From: Gerris lacustris
Lineage: Eukaryota > Arthropoda > Insecta > Hemiptera > Gerridae
NCBI GenBank assembly: GCA_951217055.1
Contig: OX578277.1
Span: forward strand, 105,284,119 to 105,348,118
Direction: 5' to 3'
DNA length: 64,000 bases
The notes beneath the pieces were generated by a model. That model worked only from the letters and a program-made list of their open reading frames with translations. It did no database searches and was not told where the DNA came from. Below are positions 32,650 through 43,824 of the stretch, piece after piece (the first letter of the stretch is position 1; each line of letters starts with the position of its first letter). A program made the position numbers and the translations under genes.

Positions 32650-33505
32650 CACCCGCTTTTTCTACATTTTTTCATAGCAAATTCATCAATTATATCTTCA
32701 AAATCTGTCCTAAGTGTTATATCACTTTCAGTGAAATGAACCATCAAATGGTTTAGTTTAGATTGTTCAAGTGTAGAATGCGTCTTGAATTGAAAACCCC
32801 CGCTCAGTATAACACTTTGTCACTGGCAGCGTTAAAGTAGATTCTCATTGCCACTTCCAGCATCGGAAAAGTACTGAGTTTCAACTATTCTCAAGCATTT
32901 ATCTAAGTCTCTAAGCCCGCTCTATGTTATCGACCTTCAAGAACTGATTGCACTCTTGTCCAAAACTATGATCATCTATATCGTTTCTGTATAACAATAA
33001 GAGTCGGTCCGCCATTTCATTTCCAGAAGTTCTTTGCCTGAAGTATCAAAACTTAACTTGTAGTAGAGTCTATGGAAAAAAAGAAAAAAATAAATGGGCT
33101 GAATATAATGTTTTTTTTTTAACAATTGGATATTACAATTTTAAAATGTACTTAAGACATTCTTTTGTCTAAAAAACGAAGACATTGTAGTTATAGTGGA
33201 AGTGGGAGGTATAATAACATTAAAACTCCTTACCTTAAACTTGTTAAATATAACGAATCTGTCTCCAAGAGACGTAGCTTTGTCCCCTGGCTGTGTAGTT
33301 ACATTGTCACTAATTACTAGAACTACTCCAGATCAAAATTCGTTTCATAACTCTTTCTCTTTTCTTCTGTAAATAGTGTTCTTCTTCTATTACGTTTGTA
33401 GTTGTCAGCTTCCAATCCGTATAACTTAGTGGCTGCATTCTCATACTGATCAAACGTGTCCCATTTATTTTGTGGCTCATTTTCAAAAAAGTGACACTTT
33501 GACAA
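32650..33505 (-). pseudogene. Broken hAT-derived ZMYM1-like transposase, C-terminal part
   Basis: Minus-strand frames read NEPQNKWDTFDQYENAATKL, then RNRRRTLFTEEKRK, then LLLYRNDIDDHSFGQECN. Next comes TLTLPVTKCYTERGFSIQD (about 32770-32840), the hallmark LTLPVTxAxxERxFS dimerisation motif of hAT transposases. It ends with LRTDFEDIIDEFAMKK (about 32660-32710), the usual family C-terminus. The order matches the ZMYM1/DUF4371-type proteins abundant in insects, in which WxxFxxYxxxA and a KRxRxR stretch precede the final catalytic part. Stops and at least three frame changes make it inactive. A second copy of the 33310-33500 segment lies at 36225-36377. Upstream coding is cut by the element at 33484-34944. 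Confidence 0.7.
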
Positions 33506-34944
33506 TTACGAGCAAACCTATTTGCCCAATTTTTTTTTTTTTTAGATTTTTATTTAGCTAGTGCTTCATTTTGATGCTGAACATCTATACAACAAGAATA
33601 TGTATGTGGGTCACGGGATTTTTAAGTTTTACTATTTTTTATCAATTTTTAAATAAAAAAAAGTCAAGTTTTTTAGTCACAATAGTTACCGGAATTTTCT
33701 TCAACTTACCGATTTGCAAAATGATATTTACCACCTGGAAATCGTCACACAGACTCAAACCAATATCATTGTCTATTCAGGACTTTTCTTACATTGGTTT
33801 AAATTTGTGAAAAAATAATTAATTATAATTTTGTCACGATAGTTACCGTTAAAGTTCCTTTAATTAAAGTTCCTTTAATTAAAGTTCCTGATCATAGAAA
33901 TATTTGTTTGCTAATTAGATTTAATTTCCCAAATAAATCATTGTACACTCAACCCTATGATGAGGACGAAGGTTTTTTATTTTAAAAAATAACCTATTTA
34001 AATTCAATTTTTTAGTAACTATCTTGTTCCTGGGTAACTATAGACAAGTGTCGTGTTCCTCTAAAGTTGGGAGTGAAAAAATAATTAAAGGGACATTTTC
34101 ATTAAAAGTGACACTTTGACAATTCTGAGACAACTAGTGATTTATTTTGCCGTTAAACATTTATACAACCAGAATATGTATGTGAAAAGTAACTATCGGG
34201 ACAAGGAATTATCGTGACTTTAAACTAAAACATGACGGCCAAGCCACCCTAATGTATTAATGCTTTCAAAGGAAAGCATAAGTTTTCTGTATACTACTGG
34301 GGTATTATCAAAAATATTAAAAAGCTTTAAATGCACTTTTAAGTACTAAAATGTATGGTAACTATTGTGACTTTGAATAAACAAACATACGCCCATGATT
34401 TTTGAAGAGAATTGTTGTGTGACCGAGGCTTACTTCAGAAGACGTGGAGACGAACTTCAGGTTATAAAGGAATGATTCTACTATCTGTAAAACACTGAAA
34501 TCCCGCCCTCAGTCAAAAAGTGCAGCCAATTTCTTGGTAACTATCGTGACCGATTGCTGGGACAAGCATTTTTTTATTAAATTCCCGACAAGTTACACCG
34601 AAATAAGAAAGAAATTATATTTAGTATTACAAACTACATTATATTTCCAATCTAGGATCATAGTTAGAAAGTCAAAGAAAAATATTTGTTGAACATTTTG
34701 AGCATGGTAACTTAGGATAACAGGGGCTGGGACATAACTATCGTGAATTTTTTGTATATATAAATTTAAATTTCTCCTTCCTAAAAAGGATATTTAAGAA
34801 TCTGACTTCACTAAAATGACTAATTTAATCTATAGAAAAATGTTTGTGGGGTTGTAGATTTTTTAATTATAAGGAGTGCAAGTAATTAATTTTTTTAACT
34901 CGCGGACAGTGAAAGTGTAACTTTTTTTTTTTAAAATGACCCTT
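33484..34944. mobile_element. Element U, 1.46 kb, rich in a GGTAACTATCGTGAC motif
   Basis: Interrupts the hAT-like pseudogene; the contiguous version is at 36225-36566. Ends look like imperfect TIRs: AAAAAAGTGACACTTTGAC at the left and, inverted, AAAAAAGTTACACTTTCAC at the right; the left end is echoed at 34103. Inside, GGTAACTATCGTGAC or its inverse recurs at about 33677, 33831, 34189-34222, 34360, 34541 and 34737. Also repeated are TATACAACAAGAATATGTAT (33588) and TATACAACCAGAATATGTAT (34162). No recognised protein. Exact ends and TSD not resolved. Confidence 0.6.
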
Positions 34945-35131
34945 GTCAACAATTGGAGGGTTTGTAGCTGTTTTGTTGCCCCAAGCAAATCGTTCCAAAT
35001 TAAGTTAACATTGGCGTCACGACTAAACATTTTTTTGGGCCTAACCTCGTGCGCCCCAAAACCTCTGCGCCCCTTGGCCGGGGCCCGTTTATTAAAGAGG
35101 CCCTGGCTTCCAATATTGAGAGGCGCAGGTA
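34945..35131 (-). pseudogene. Upstream piece of the ZMYM1-like pseudogene / shared segment
   Basis: About 185 bp near-identical to 36380-36566, from AACAATTGGAGGGTTTGTAG to GAGGCGCAGGTAATTA. The minus strand reads NKTATNPPIV next to the coding trace, then a GC-rich block (TGCGCCCCTTGGCCGGGGCC). Coding assignment weak; it is certainly a duplicated segment. Confidence 0.5.
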
Positions 35132-35135
35132 ATTA

Positions 35136-35186
35136 ATAGTACATTACGCGTCGAGTGCGGAAAGTAGCATTTTGCATGCGAGTGTG
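35136..35186 (+). repeat. Repeat L fragment
   Basis: ATAGTACATTACGCGTCGAG through TTTTGCATGCGAGTGTGGAG, identical to the first 55 bp of copies at 23991 and 62441, then replaced by HL5. Confidence 0.8.
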
Positions 35187-35187
35187 G

Positions 35188-35806
35188 AGATTGACCTGTA
35201 GTTGTGCCGCCCGGAAAATCAACTTTTTCCGCTATCTTGAACCCAGTTTGCTTAGTCAGCAAAAATTTAAAAAAATCGTAATAAATAGAAAATGGTACTG
35301 ATCGAGTTGAAATTGGACTCGAATGTACCTCTCTGTATGACAAACAAGCCCATTAAATTTCATTTTGAAGTTATAAATTTTTGACTTTTTTAACTTTGAC
35401 GGTTAATAATACTGAAATTACATATAGGTTTTTGACTTATAGCATATCGTTGGAACCGAAAAAATTAAGGAACAAATATAAAAAAAACCCGATGAAATTC
35501 TATCAATTAGTTTAAAAGTTATAAGTGAATATAATTATTTATTAATGCGATAATTTTGATGACGTCAAAGTTTGTTTACATCTGTCAAAATACCGCCAAA
35601 CTTCAAATAATTAAATAAAATATAGGTATTAAAAATAAGGTTTTTTTTTAAGAATGATAATAAATAAGTTTGTTCAGAACGGTCACCCATCCAAGTACTG
35701 ACCACGTCCAATGCTACTTCCTCCTACTGCTTCGCAGCAGGAGAGGCCACTTAAGTGGCCTCTGAAGTGAGGAAAAGTTCCGAGGTACCCCGTACCCGAT
35801 TTTTTA
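35188..35806 (+). mobile_element. HL5 copy 1, head missing, carrying a 5S-like fragment
   Basis: Shares TTGTGCCGCCCGGAAAATCA, TTTTTCCGC, GATCGAGTTGAAATT and GATGACGTCAAAGTTTGTTT with copies at 55146 and 61793. The 3-prime end is complete: GAGGAAAAGT (35769-35778), hairpin GGTACCCCGTACC (35784-35796), then CGATTTTTT. It lacks the ACTTTTCCTC head, having joined repeat L at 35187. Just before the end lie a 22-bp perfect palindrome AGAGGCCACTT/AAGTGGCCTCT and a 5S-like piece. Confidence 0.75.
35676..35719 (-). repeat. 5S rRNA-derived fragment
   Basis: The minus strand reads GAAGTAGCATTGGACGTGGT, then CAGTACTTGGATGGGTGACC, matching the 3-prime half of metazoan 5S rRNA (the AAGCAGCGTTGGGCGTGG...GTACTTGGATGGGTGACC region). 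The 5-prime half and terminal stem are missing, so it is not a gene. It could come from a 5S-headed SINE3-type element or direct capture. It sits inside HL5. Confidence 0.75.
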
Positions 35807-36224
35807 AAATATATTTTGCAACAGGCAACACTGTACCTGATATGAAATCACTAATAATATACGATAATATCTTTATATTATTATTTATTCATAATAATAT
35901 TCTTTAAATCTAAATCGATTTTCTTCTTTCTTAATCTATTTTTTTCTTCCTCTTTATTTCTGAGTTTGATTTGCATTTATGACCATCGTATTATTTGGAG
36001 TTGTGACTATAATTCGTACTGTATAAAAACAAACAAAACAGAAAAACCTTCCTGTTGGTATTCGTGAGATTTGACATAACTGCGCATGTCATACAAACAA
36101 GAACAAATGGGTATTGTCTTAGCACCCGACTGTACTGACTTCGGCAATACTCGGAAGTTCCGACTTTAAAAAAAGCTAAGCTTTTTGTTTCTCCCGTGTT
36201 CATGACTTCTTGATCGACCTTTAG

Positions 36225-36566
36225 AAATACTCCAATTCAAAATTCGATTTATAACTAACTCTCTCTCTTTCTTTTCTTCTGCAAATAGTGTTCTTTATAT
36301 ATTACGTTTGTAGTTGTCAGATTCCAATCTGCATAACTTAGTGGCAGCATTCTTAAACGTGTCCCTTTTTGTTTCTAAAACAATTGGAGGGTTTGTAGCT
36401 GTTTTGTTGCTCCAACCAAATCGTTCCAAAGTAAGTAAACATTGGCGTCGATACTAAAAATTTTGTTGGGCCTAACCTCGTGCGCCCCAAAACCTTTGCG
36501 CCCCTTGGCCGGGGCCCGTTTATTAAATAGGCACTGGTTTCCAATATTGAGAGGCGCAGGTAATTA
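36225..36566 (-). pseudogene. Second, uninterrupted copy of the ZMYM1-like segment
   Basis: Joins the counterpart of 33310-33500 directly to that of 34945-35131, without element U. The minus strand reads NKTATNPPIVLETKRDTF, then KNAATKLCRLESDNYKRN. Frameshifted relative to the first copy. It therefore serves as an unfilled site for element U. Confidence 0.6.
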
Positions 36567-37368
36567 AAATTACTTACATCATTGCAATACTGCATTTTAC
36601 GACTCCCAACACTCATCTACCCTTAGAGTCACGACTATAGTGCACAAACAATGAGGCACGGGGGGCGTACTTTATGCGCCAATACATTTTTCCAACCATA
36701 GATAGGTAAAATCCAGATTATCTATATTGCGTTTTGGAAATGTTGAACTAAAAAGTCAATTAATGTATTAAATATTTATTTCTCAATGATATCTTTAATT
36801 ATAAAATCAAAATATACTGTAAAAAATCAGTAATTACTCCTTCAGCGTTCTAACTTAGTATCGGGCTTTCAACCTTAATTATCAACCCTATTAATTATTA
36901 TTAGTTGTCAAAGTCCTAAGATAACTCCTCACAACCATCATCCTAATCCGACAACTCATGCAAAACTGAAAAATATTGATCGGAAGGCATAATTTCTCTA
37001 CCGGACATGGTGGCACAGGCGGGTGTATACAGCACACCAAGACAAATAAACACGGCAAAACAATGCAGAACGAAGTAATAATCAAAGCAGACTGTTTCAT
37101 CTGTTTTAGGGGTCTCTAATGGTAGGTTAGAGTGAGGGTTTATTATTCTCGGATTGTGAATGTGATTTACAGAAACAATTTTACTCGTGGCGCACTCAAT
37201 GCGCCAGCCCGTGTCTCTAAGAGTTAATGAGGTACGTCGAGTCTACATATACAATCCAATGGTGTTTTAAGGGATTTAAAGCGTTTTTACAAGCTTTTAT
37301 TTAACTTGCAATGTTTGTATGTACGGGGTAAATCTTGCAACTGAATTTTGAGGCAGTTATACTCAACC
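36567..37368. other. Interval without supported gene
   Basis: Moderately AT-rich. The 69-codon minus-strand frame at 36891-37100 (hydrophobic start MKQSALIITSFCIVLPCLFV) could encode a signal-like peptide with several cysteines, but has no recognised family. Confidence 0.3.
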
Positions 37369-37530
37369 GATTGAATTGAAATTTTGCATACACGTTTAGT
37401 TTGGATGACAATGCATGGTTAGCTAAGTGACGTCATTCTAAATCCAATATGGTGTACAGCCCAAGATCGCGGACTAGTTATTTTTTAAGCACGCCCATGA
37501 TATGGGTATCAAATGAAAGGGTTTGCGGAG
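37369..37530 (+). repeat. Repeat X copy 2
   Basis: Matches 28356-28550 (TTTTGCATACACGTTTAGTT, GACAATGCATGGTTAGCTAA); lacks the internal doubling. Confidence 0.7.
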
Positions 37531-37768
37531 AAGAATACAAATAACAGCATATTTTTAAAAAAGTTTTTTTAATCAAACTAAAACTATTGGATCTCAGTAT
37601 CACACACAAAATAGTCTTACGTTTACCTCTAATATAGTATAGATGTAAATATAAATGTTGTTTGTTTAAAGCGTGATAAAGCGAAAATTAAAACCAATTC
37701 AGTGTTGTTAATCAACTAAAGAACTAATTACAGAATCACTAATTACACTAAATTAGTTGGAAGATAAA

Positions 37769-38489
37769 TAAACAGGTCAAGTGTGTGCTAGTCAGCACTC
37801 AGCCAGGGTCCGTAGGCAACCCTGTATAGTTTAAGTAGTACCCTATTGATGGTATTTTTTTAAAATGCAAAAAAGCTTACTTTGAACTATCCTATATGGG
37901 TCTGATATTCTCAAAACACATAAACAAACTTCTGATAAAGTATTATTTTGCCACTGAAGCGGACTTCAACCATATAAATACATCGAAAAGACCATAATTA
38001 TAAAAAACGTATTTTGTCAATAAAAAATAAAATAATATTTTTTTTCGAAATTTCTAAAAAGTGATATCTTTACTTTAGGTCAAAGAATGTTCTGGAATTT
38101 TATCAGATTTTTTGCACTTTTCATAAGCGAAGATAGAAGAAGGGACACTTTTCACATTCACTTCAAACTTGCCTACGCTCGCCCTATCGAAGTTAAATCC
38201 AAAGAATTATATATTTTTGTAATCAGCTCGACGTACCCTTTCATATGATACCCCTCACGATGTCGAAAAGAAAAAAAAAATTTAACCCTTAAGTTATTTT
38301 CCCCCAATTTTTTTAACAATATTTTTTTTAAGTCGCTATATTTTTAAAATATGTGGGTAGGTACAAGACACAAACATGCCAAATTTCGAAGTGATCGGGC
38401 GAAAGGTGTAGCTGTGGGAGCAGGCGACCGGACGGACGGACAGACAGGAAAATATAAGGGTCCTTGGTTTTGCCTACGGACCCTAAAAA
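37769..38489 (-). mobile_element. HL1 copy 3
   Basis: Same ends as the other HL1 copies, with more substitutions (left subterminal AGGGTCCGTAGGCAA; right GCCTACGGACCCTAAAAA; hairpin GTGTGCTAGTCAGCACTC imperfect). Same orientation as copies 1 and 2. The oldest-looking of the three. Confidence 0.78.
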
Positions 38490-39071
38490 TGACGTGATTA
38501 TTATTCGAATTTTAATACGTCTTTACATATTTACCATCTTTTAAATAAAACAATTTTACTTCCTAGAAAGTCCATACGATATCATTACTCATATCTCCAA
38601 CAGATGTTTTGTAGCTTAATTTTTTTTTTTTTTTTATTTAATTTTGATTGATATACATATACATGGTACATGTGTATTACTATCCAAGGTTATCACTGCG
38701 TTGTTAGATAGAATACAGACAGACAATCACTTCAAAACTTATAAACACCACTAACTCTGATTTTGATCATATTGATCTTTTAAATAGATAAGAGGGAATA
38801 GTTCCCATTATTCATCAAAGAGTCGCTAATTGAATTAACTGGAAATTCATTCAAGAAATAGCATTCGCCATAACAGACACTTAAAATGTAGAAACAGTTA
38901 GAAACGATGCATCTTAACACTAAAACGCATCATGCAAATTATCCACATTCTTATAATTAATTATAATTATATAATGTTGTGTGCGTGTTATAATGTTAAT
39001 AATTACAAGATATAAAGAACTTCTTATATACTACGTTTTTATATTTTCTATCATAAATCATAAATTTGAAA
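38490..39071. other. AT-rich interval, nothing recognised
   Basis: Contains a T run (38621-38636) but no ORF or repeat match. Confidence 0.35.
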
Positions 39072-39334
39072 AAATGAAGATTGTAAATATGGGATATGTC
39101 AAAACAAATAAAATAATTTGCGGATTTTTTCCGAATTAACTTTCTATACAGCAAAATTTGCTTAAAACGAATTAAATTCTGCTGAAAGATGACTAAAAGT
39201 ATTAAAATAATGCATTGTCATCGTGTTTTGAGGTATTCTATAAGTTTCAAATGTCTACCTACTCGGGAAGTTAGTTAACAATCGATTGCAAGATTTGTAC
39301 TGGACAAACAAACAAGAAAGCAAGCCAATAAAAA
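39072..39334 (+). repeat. Dispersed repeat A, copy 2
   Basis: Same order of landmarks as 2416-2677, about 90 percent similar by eye. Confidence 0.8.
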
Positions 39335-39399
39335 CGTAGTAAAAAAAAAAATAAATAGATTTCAAATAAAATTGAAGAGGGAATTACTACAGGGTTTAA

Positions 39400-39660
39400 A
39401 GTTGACTATGATAAATTCCTTTACCAGAAATTACTGTCTTAACACAGACAAAGCTGGTTCGATTCTCATTAATGTAACAGATTTTTCCCCAACTAATGAA
39501 TACACCGAGTAAATTTGTTATTAAATATTACTCTCCTTTCTTAATAACCTGAAGAGAAAGAAAAGAAAAATATAATTAGCACCCAACTAACAGAGAGACA
39601 GAAATAATAAGCCACATAACCCGGCATCGAACACCGGCTCTATTAATTTAAATGAATAGA
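39400..39660. other. Two weak tRNA-like B-box remnants
   Basis: AGCTGGTTCGATTCTCATT (about 39448, plus) and, on the minus strand, GCCGGTGTTCGATGCCGGGT (about 39620-39640), each with a plausible T-arm but without an A-box. The second is followed on the minus strand by a TTTCTGTCTCTCTGTTAG stretch like the SINE G tail. Probably old SINEs. Confidence 0.3.
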
Positions 39661-39796
39661 GAATTAAATAATAATTTAATATGATTATAATTGCGCTTGA
39701 AGCCACAATTCTCCAGTCGCAGAGCTAAAGCAGAGAAATTATTTTCTCCTGCCCTAATTTTAACTTTATTGTAAAACTTGACATTTTATATAAAAA

Positions 39797-40855
39797 TACG
39801 TGTGGTGTCGCGGGACACCCGGTAGGAACGAAGTTCCTTACATTTTTCATTAAATATAAATTATAAAGTCACACTGCTAAGTATGCATTGCTAACTACTT
39901 ATAGATGGCGGAGTTAGAAAAGAGACAAAATAAAAAGTAACGAACTGTTTGTACCTAGCAAGAGTTAGGAAATAATTATTTGTATAATTAAAGCAAGCGT
40001 CTTACAATAAATATATATTGAATATAAGAAAAAAGTTGATCATGATGAGTTTATAGTTAAAGAATATGTTTGTTAAAGGATGTTGGATTGAAATAGGACT
40101 GTTTTCTACCTACCCGGCTTATTAATTTAAAATATATCTCTTCCCTACTCTAAAACTTCTGCTTGAATCCGGTTGAAATTTTACATGCCTGTTTCAATTG
40201 TACTTTAGACAATTTGTAAGAGGTTTTATTAAAATCGTTATACGTTAGAACGGCAGATTACGGTAAAAACGTTGTTTTCTTTATTTTAAACGTTTGGGTC
40301 CACTTTAATAAATTTAGCGATCTTTATCACTTCATAACAGTGTCGGTGTTCGTTTTACTAAAAAAAATGAAGATGAACTTAGAATTTTTTCTTGGATTAA
40401 ATACGAAAAAATAATATACCTAATATAATAAAATAAGCGTCAGCACAGATCAATTTTTTCTTTTAACAAGACCGTGATAATATTTTCGATATTTACAAAA
40501 TCAAGTGACATTTTGACATATAACAAAAATAAACAAGTCAAGTAACAGGCTTCCATAATAACATTTTTCCCCGTCTTTTTGAAGCTTACGTTTACGCGAG
40601 CGTTGCGCGTGAACGCTTGGGCGGATAGCGTTTTCCAACAAACTCAGCCTGGGCATTGGTAAAATGAACATGTGTACCAAATTTTAACTAACTCTGTGAT
40701 ATTTTACTCAAGTTATCGTCATAGATAGGTAGATTTCGCGACGGTTTTTGCGTGACGGTGATTTTGTGACGGTTATTTTGTGACGGTGATTTTGGTCGTT
40801 TTATTTGGATTCACTCCCGGGCTCCAGAATGTGCCATGTGGAACTTCGTTCCAAA
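39797..40855 (-). mobile_element. HL2 copy 2
   Basis: Left GGTGTCGCGGGACACC hairpin and AGGAACGAAGTTCCTTAC, right GTGGAACTTCGTTCCAAA; same orientation as copy 1. The body includes the CGTGACGGTGATTTTGTGAC repeats near 40745-40790. Uninterrupted, it shows the native HL2 length to be about 1.06 kb. Confidence 0.78.
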
Positions 40856-41098
40856 AAGTATTTACTATTATATTAAGTACTAAAATACATATATCATTAT
40901 TTCGCTTAGCATGACTTTTTTAATAGGTTTGTTCCAACACCCAATTCCAGAACGGTTCTAGAACCAGTTCAGGATTTTTTAATGCGCATGCGTCTATGAG
41001 GACTGGTTCAGAACTGATTCAAAAAGAGGAGCCTGTTGGAACGTTTTTAGAACTCTTTTAGAACTGCAACCTTCATGTTACCTCTCTTTATCTTGTTT

Positions 41099-41696
41099 TA
41101 GCGAATTTTCAAAGAAAATTACGCTATTGCAATGGCTTCAAAATTTTTGTAATGCGAATTTTTGAAAAATTTTTCCATGGAAATCCGTTTTAGACCATTC
41201 TGAATCGATTCCTGAAATTTAACACTTTTTTTATGTATGTATGTATATATGTATGTATATATGTATATATGTGTCACTCCAGACGATATCTCCCCTTGGG
41301 ATGCACTTAAAAATTTCAAACAAATTTTAAAATGTCAATAATATCAAAAGAAAGGATGAGTTCGTTGGCCAGAATTTTTGGAGTCCATTTAGGGGTCAAA
41401 TTTTGACCATATAGGGTCAAAAAACGTGTTTTTTCCATTTTACCCCCCTTTTATGTGAAAATATGATAAAAGTGTAAATAACAACAATTACTGTACTCTT
41501 AAAGAGCTTTCCAACGACATGCATCTTGAAGGGTAAATACTATTTTGACTTTTGTACCCCGTACCCCTGTGTACCAATTTTTTTTTTTCACCCGAGCAAA
41601 TTCTAAACCAAAATTTTCCTATATTATCATAAGCCAATAAAACGCAGATTTCTTTGAAAATTCGCTCATTAAGTCATGGTGCATGACTGGACTTTT
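41099..41696 (+). mobile_element. HL3: HINE-like element
   Basis: Head AGCGAATTTTCAAAGAAA (41100-41117) and its exact inverse TTTCTTTGAAAATTCGCT (41649-41666), followed by the hairpin AGTCATG/CATGACT (41672-41688) and GGACTTTTTATT. A TATG microsatellite (41233-41272) lies near the head. About 600 bp, no ORF. The interior block ending GTACCCCGTACCCCTGTG is shared in inverse with 10660-11450. Confidence 0.8.
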
Positions 41697-42011
41697 TATT
41701 TTCCTCTTCGCATCTCTCCACTTGTTTTGTTTATGTTCACTCAGAAATGGATTACTTACGTGAACATATTCTATTGTTAAACTCAACAAAGTTTATAAGA
41801 ATGCACATTAGGGCAAATCGTTTAAGTCATGTTTAAGTTACAAATTTATCACAGGGCGATCACACTGTCATTTCTGAATGATTATATTTCGCTCTCACAT
41901 TTGGGATTCGTCAGGCTCGTATCAATCCTGTCTTTTAGTTTCAGTTGCCTATTAAAAATTTGTTTGTATAAATTGTAATTTTTTTAAACATTAACTGTTA
42001 AATCATATAAA

Positions 42012-42512
42012 AAGTACCGGTGTGGAAATCCCACACATGACTTCCATGAAATGTTGTGGAGTCAATACGCGATCAAGAGAGAACTCAGTATTTACACCCA
42101 TTTTCATGGAAGTAAAAACATTAAAATGCCCATATCTCCAAAACCGCTTGTGCCCAAAAAGTATAGGTACAATCTACCAAATAGGACACATAATATATAC
42201 CCCAAACAAAATAGAAATCAAATAATGTCTACTGAAGTTATCGTCGACAGACCTATTTCGTGCTTAAGTGACTACAGCTCCGAAACGTCGTGAGCTACGA
42301 TGTTTGGGTTTGTCGCCATCAGTTTTTCCGACAAAAGTTGTAAAAAATGCCGCAGACCGCATCTCAATACGATATATCATGAAGCGATATGTTATTAAAG
42401 GTTTAGTTACATACGAACGTACATACACAGACGTATATGAAACGGATTTTAATGATATCCCCGGGTTCGTAAGACCCCTCCTTCACAGAGATCTCGGAAT
42501 CAAGTTTCGGAT
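42012..42512 (-). mobile_element. HL4 copy 2, 5-prime-truncated
   Basis: Minus-strand 3-prime end intact: TTTCATGGAAGTCATGTGTG, hairpin GTGTGGgatttCCACAC, CGGTACTT. The interior matches HL4 copy 1, but the sequence stops near the AGATCTCTGTGAAGGAGGGG block, short of the head. The three overlapping plus-strand frames up to 121 codons are shadows. Confidence 0.78.
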
Positions 42513-43174
42513 GATAAAATGTGAATTTTATCTTGGCTTATTAAAAATAAACCTTCATATAAGAAAAGGTCAACCACACATTAAGAAATATTTACAAATA
42601 AAGGGTTCAAAACTACAAAAAAGAAAATTATAAGAACAATTTATCTGGGTTCTTTTTTCTAGTCAAATGTACACACAAAAAGATCGGAGGTAATTCTTAT
42701 AAAGGACTCAAAGTCGCTATGAGAAATTTTAATTATCAAGAGGAATAAATAATATAAAATATAAATTATATTTTATTATTCCAATGTACTATCATGATAA
42801 AAAATAATACGTAAAGAAGAAAGAAGTAGTATAATATATTAACTGTGGAGAGAGAAACAAAACACGCTAGGAAATAGGAAACAGAAATATCAAGAAAAGA
42901 AACGAAAACAAATGTCAGGTTATAGTTGAACAGTAGTAGTAGTATAACCTACACGCCTCCGTATATTAGTATTAGTAGTTCTGGTCGAGTTCCTGTTTCA
43001 GTCCGGGGACTGTTTTCACGGTTCTAGGACTGTCCCAGAACCGTTCGTCTTTCTGTTGGAACACGGGACTAAAAGTTCCAGAACCGTCCGAGAAACGTGT
43101 AGGAACGGTCTTTCGATACTGCGCATGCTCCCGGCAGTTCTAGAACCGTCCGAGGCTCAGTTGGAACAAACCTA

Positions 43175-43824
43175 ATGTTTCTGGTGGCACATTTTTTTGT
43201 TGTTTAATGTAGAATGTCTGTCTATCTAAATATGTCTGTGCAGAAATTATTTCAAATTAATTTGGGTCATAAGATAAAAGTTAATTTGATTTAAGTATTT
43301 AGATTTTACAATAGAATAAAAAAAATTTATTTTTACTTTTTTTCAAATAATTATATTTATCTACAAGAGTGAGAAGTGTACAAGACCAGATAACCAGGTA
43401 AAATGACACTGACATGACATTACATAGAAAACTAAATGATTATTTTAATAATTAACTTAATATTACGTGTTCATTTACTACGAGTTAAAACAGGGTGATT
43501 CACAAAAACCTGTCATTTTTAATTTTGAATAATATCAGCAAGAAATGAAGGTAATAAATAAAGACTACAGCAGATTGATTAGGTCATGCAATTTGTGTTA
43601 ACAATATCGACAACCATTGAATCAAAATACGACATTTTCCTTTTCCCTGAACTGCGATTGACGACTTGAGACGTTGACAACGTCGTAGAATCATATGATT
43701 TCCAAATGTCAGAGTTCCCCTCAACACTGCTCTTTGATGACATTGGCTGAACGTTTACTGGACTGCTTATATGCTTATTTCACGAAACGGTGACATTCTA
43801 GGTCCAGTTCACCGGATCTCTCAG
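43175..43824. other. Interval without recognised gene
   Basis: Contains ACAGGGTGATTCACAAAAAC at 43491, a motif resembling element ends seen in insects, and a minus-strand stretch (43580-43750) that reads open in pieces, but no family could be named. Confidence 0.3.

Larger units (their letters stand above)
40924..43174. mobile_element. TA-flanked TIR element carrying two HINE-like insertions
   Basis: The ends are TAGGTTTGTTCCAAC and the inverse GTTGGAACAAACCTA, so TA abuts both ends, compatible with Tc1/mariner-type insertion. The subterminal zones (40940-41090 and 42975-43165) are rich in GGTTCTAGAACC-type motifs (CAGAACGGTTCTAGAACC; TTCTAGAACCGTCCGAG). Between them lie HL3 (41099-41696) and HL4 (42012-42512). 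Without those the element would be about 1.15 kb. No transposase recognised. Confidence 0.7.

Noticed and set aside
32306..32739. Three overlapping proline/glycine-rich plus-strand frames
   Set aside because: They are produced by the GGGGGCCC repeats of the hAT MITE and differ only by frame.
35676..35719. 5S rRNA gene
   Set aside because: Only the 3-prime half is present, with no 5-prime half, promoter or terminator, inside a mobile element.
42268..42633. 121-codon plus-strand open frame, one of the longest in the window
   Set aside because: It lies antisense over the HL4 copy at 42012-42512 and runs into flanking AT-rich sequence; no domain, and the frame is not kept in HL4 copy 1.
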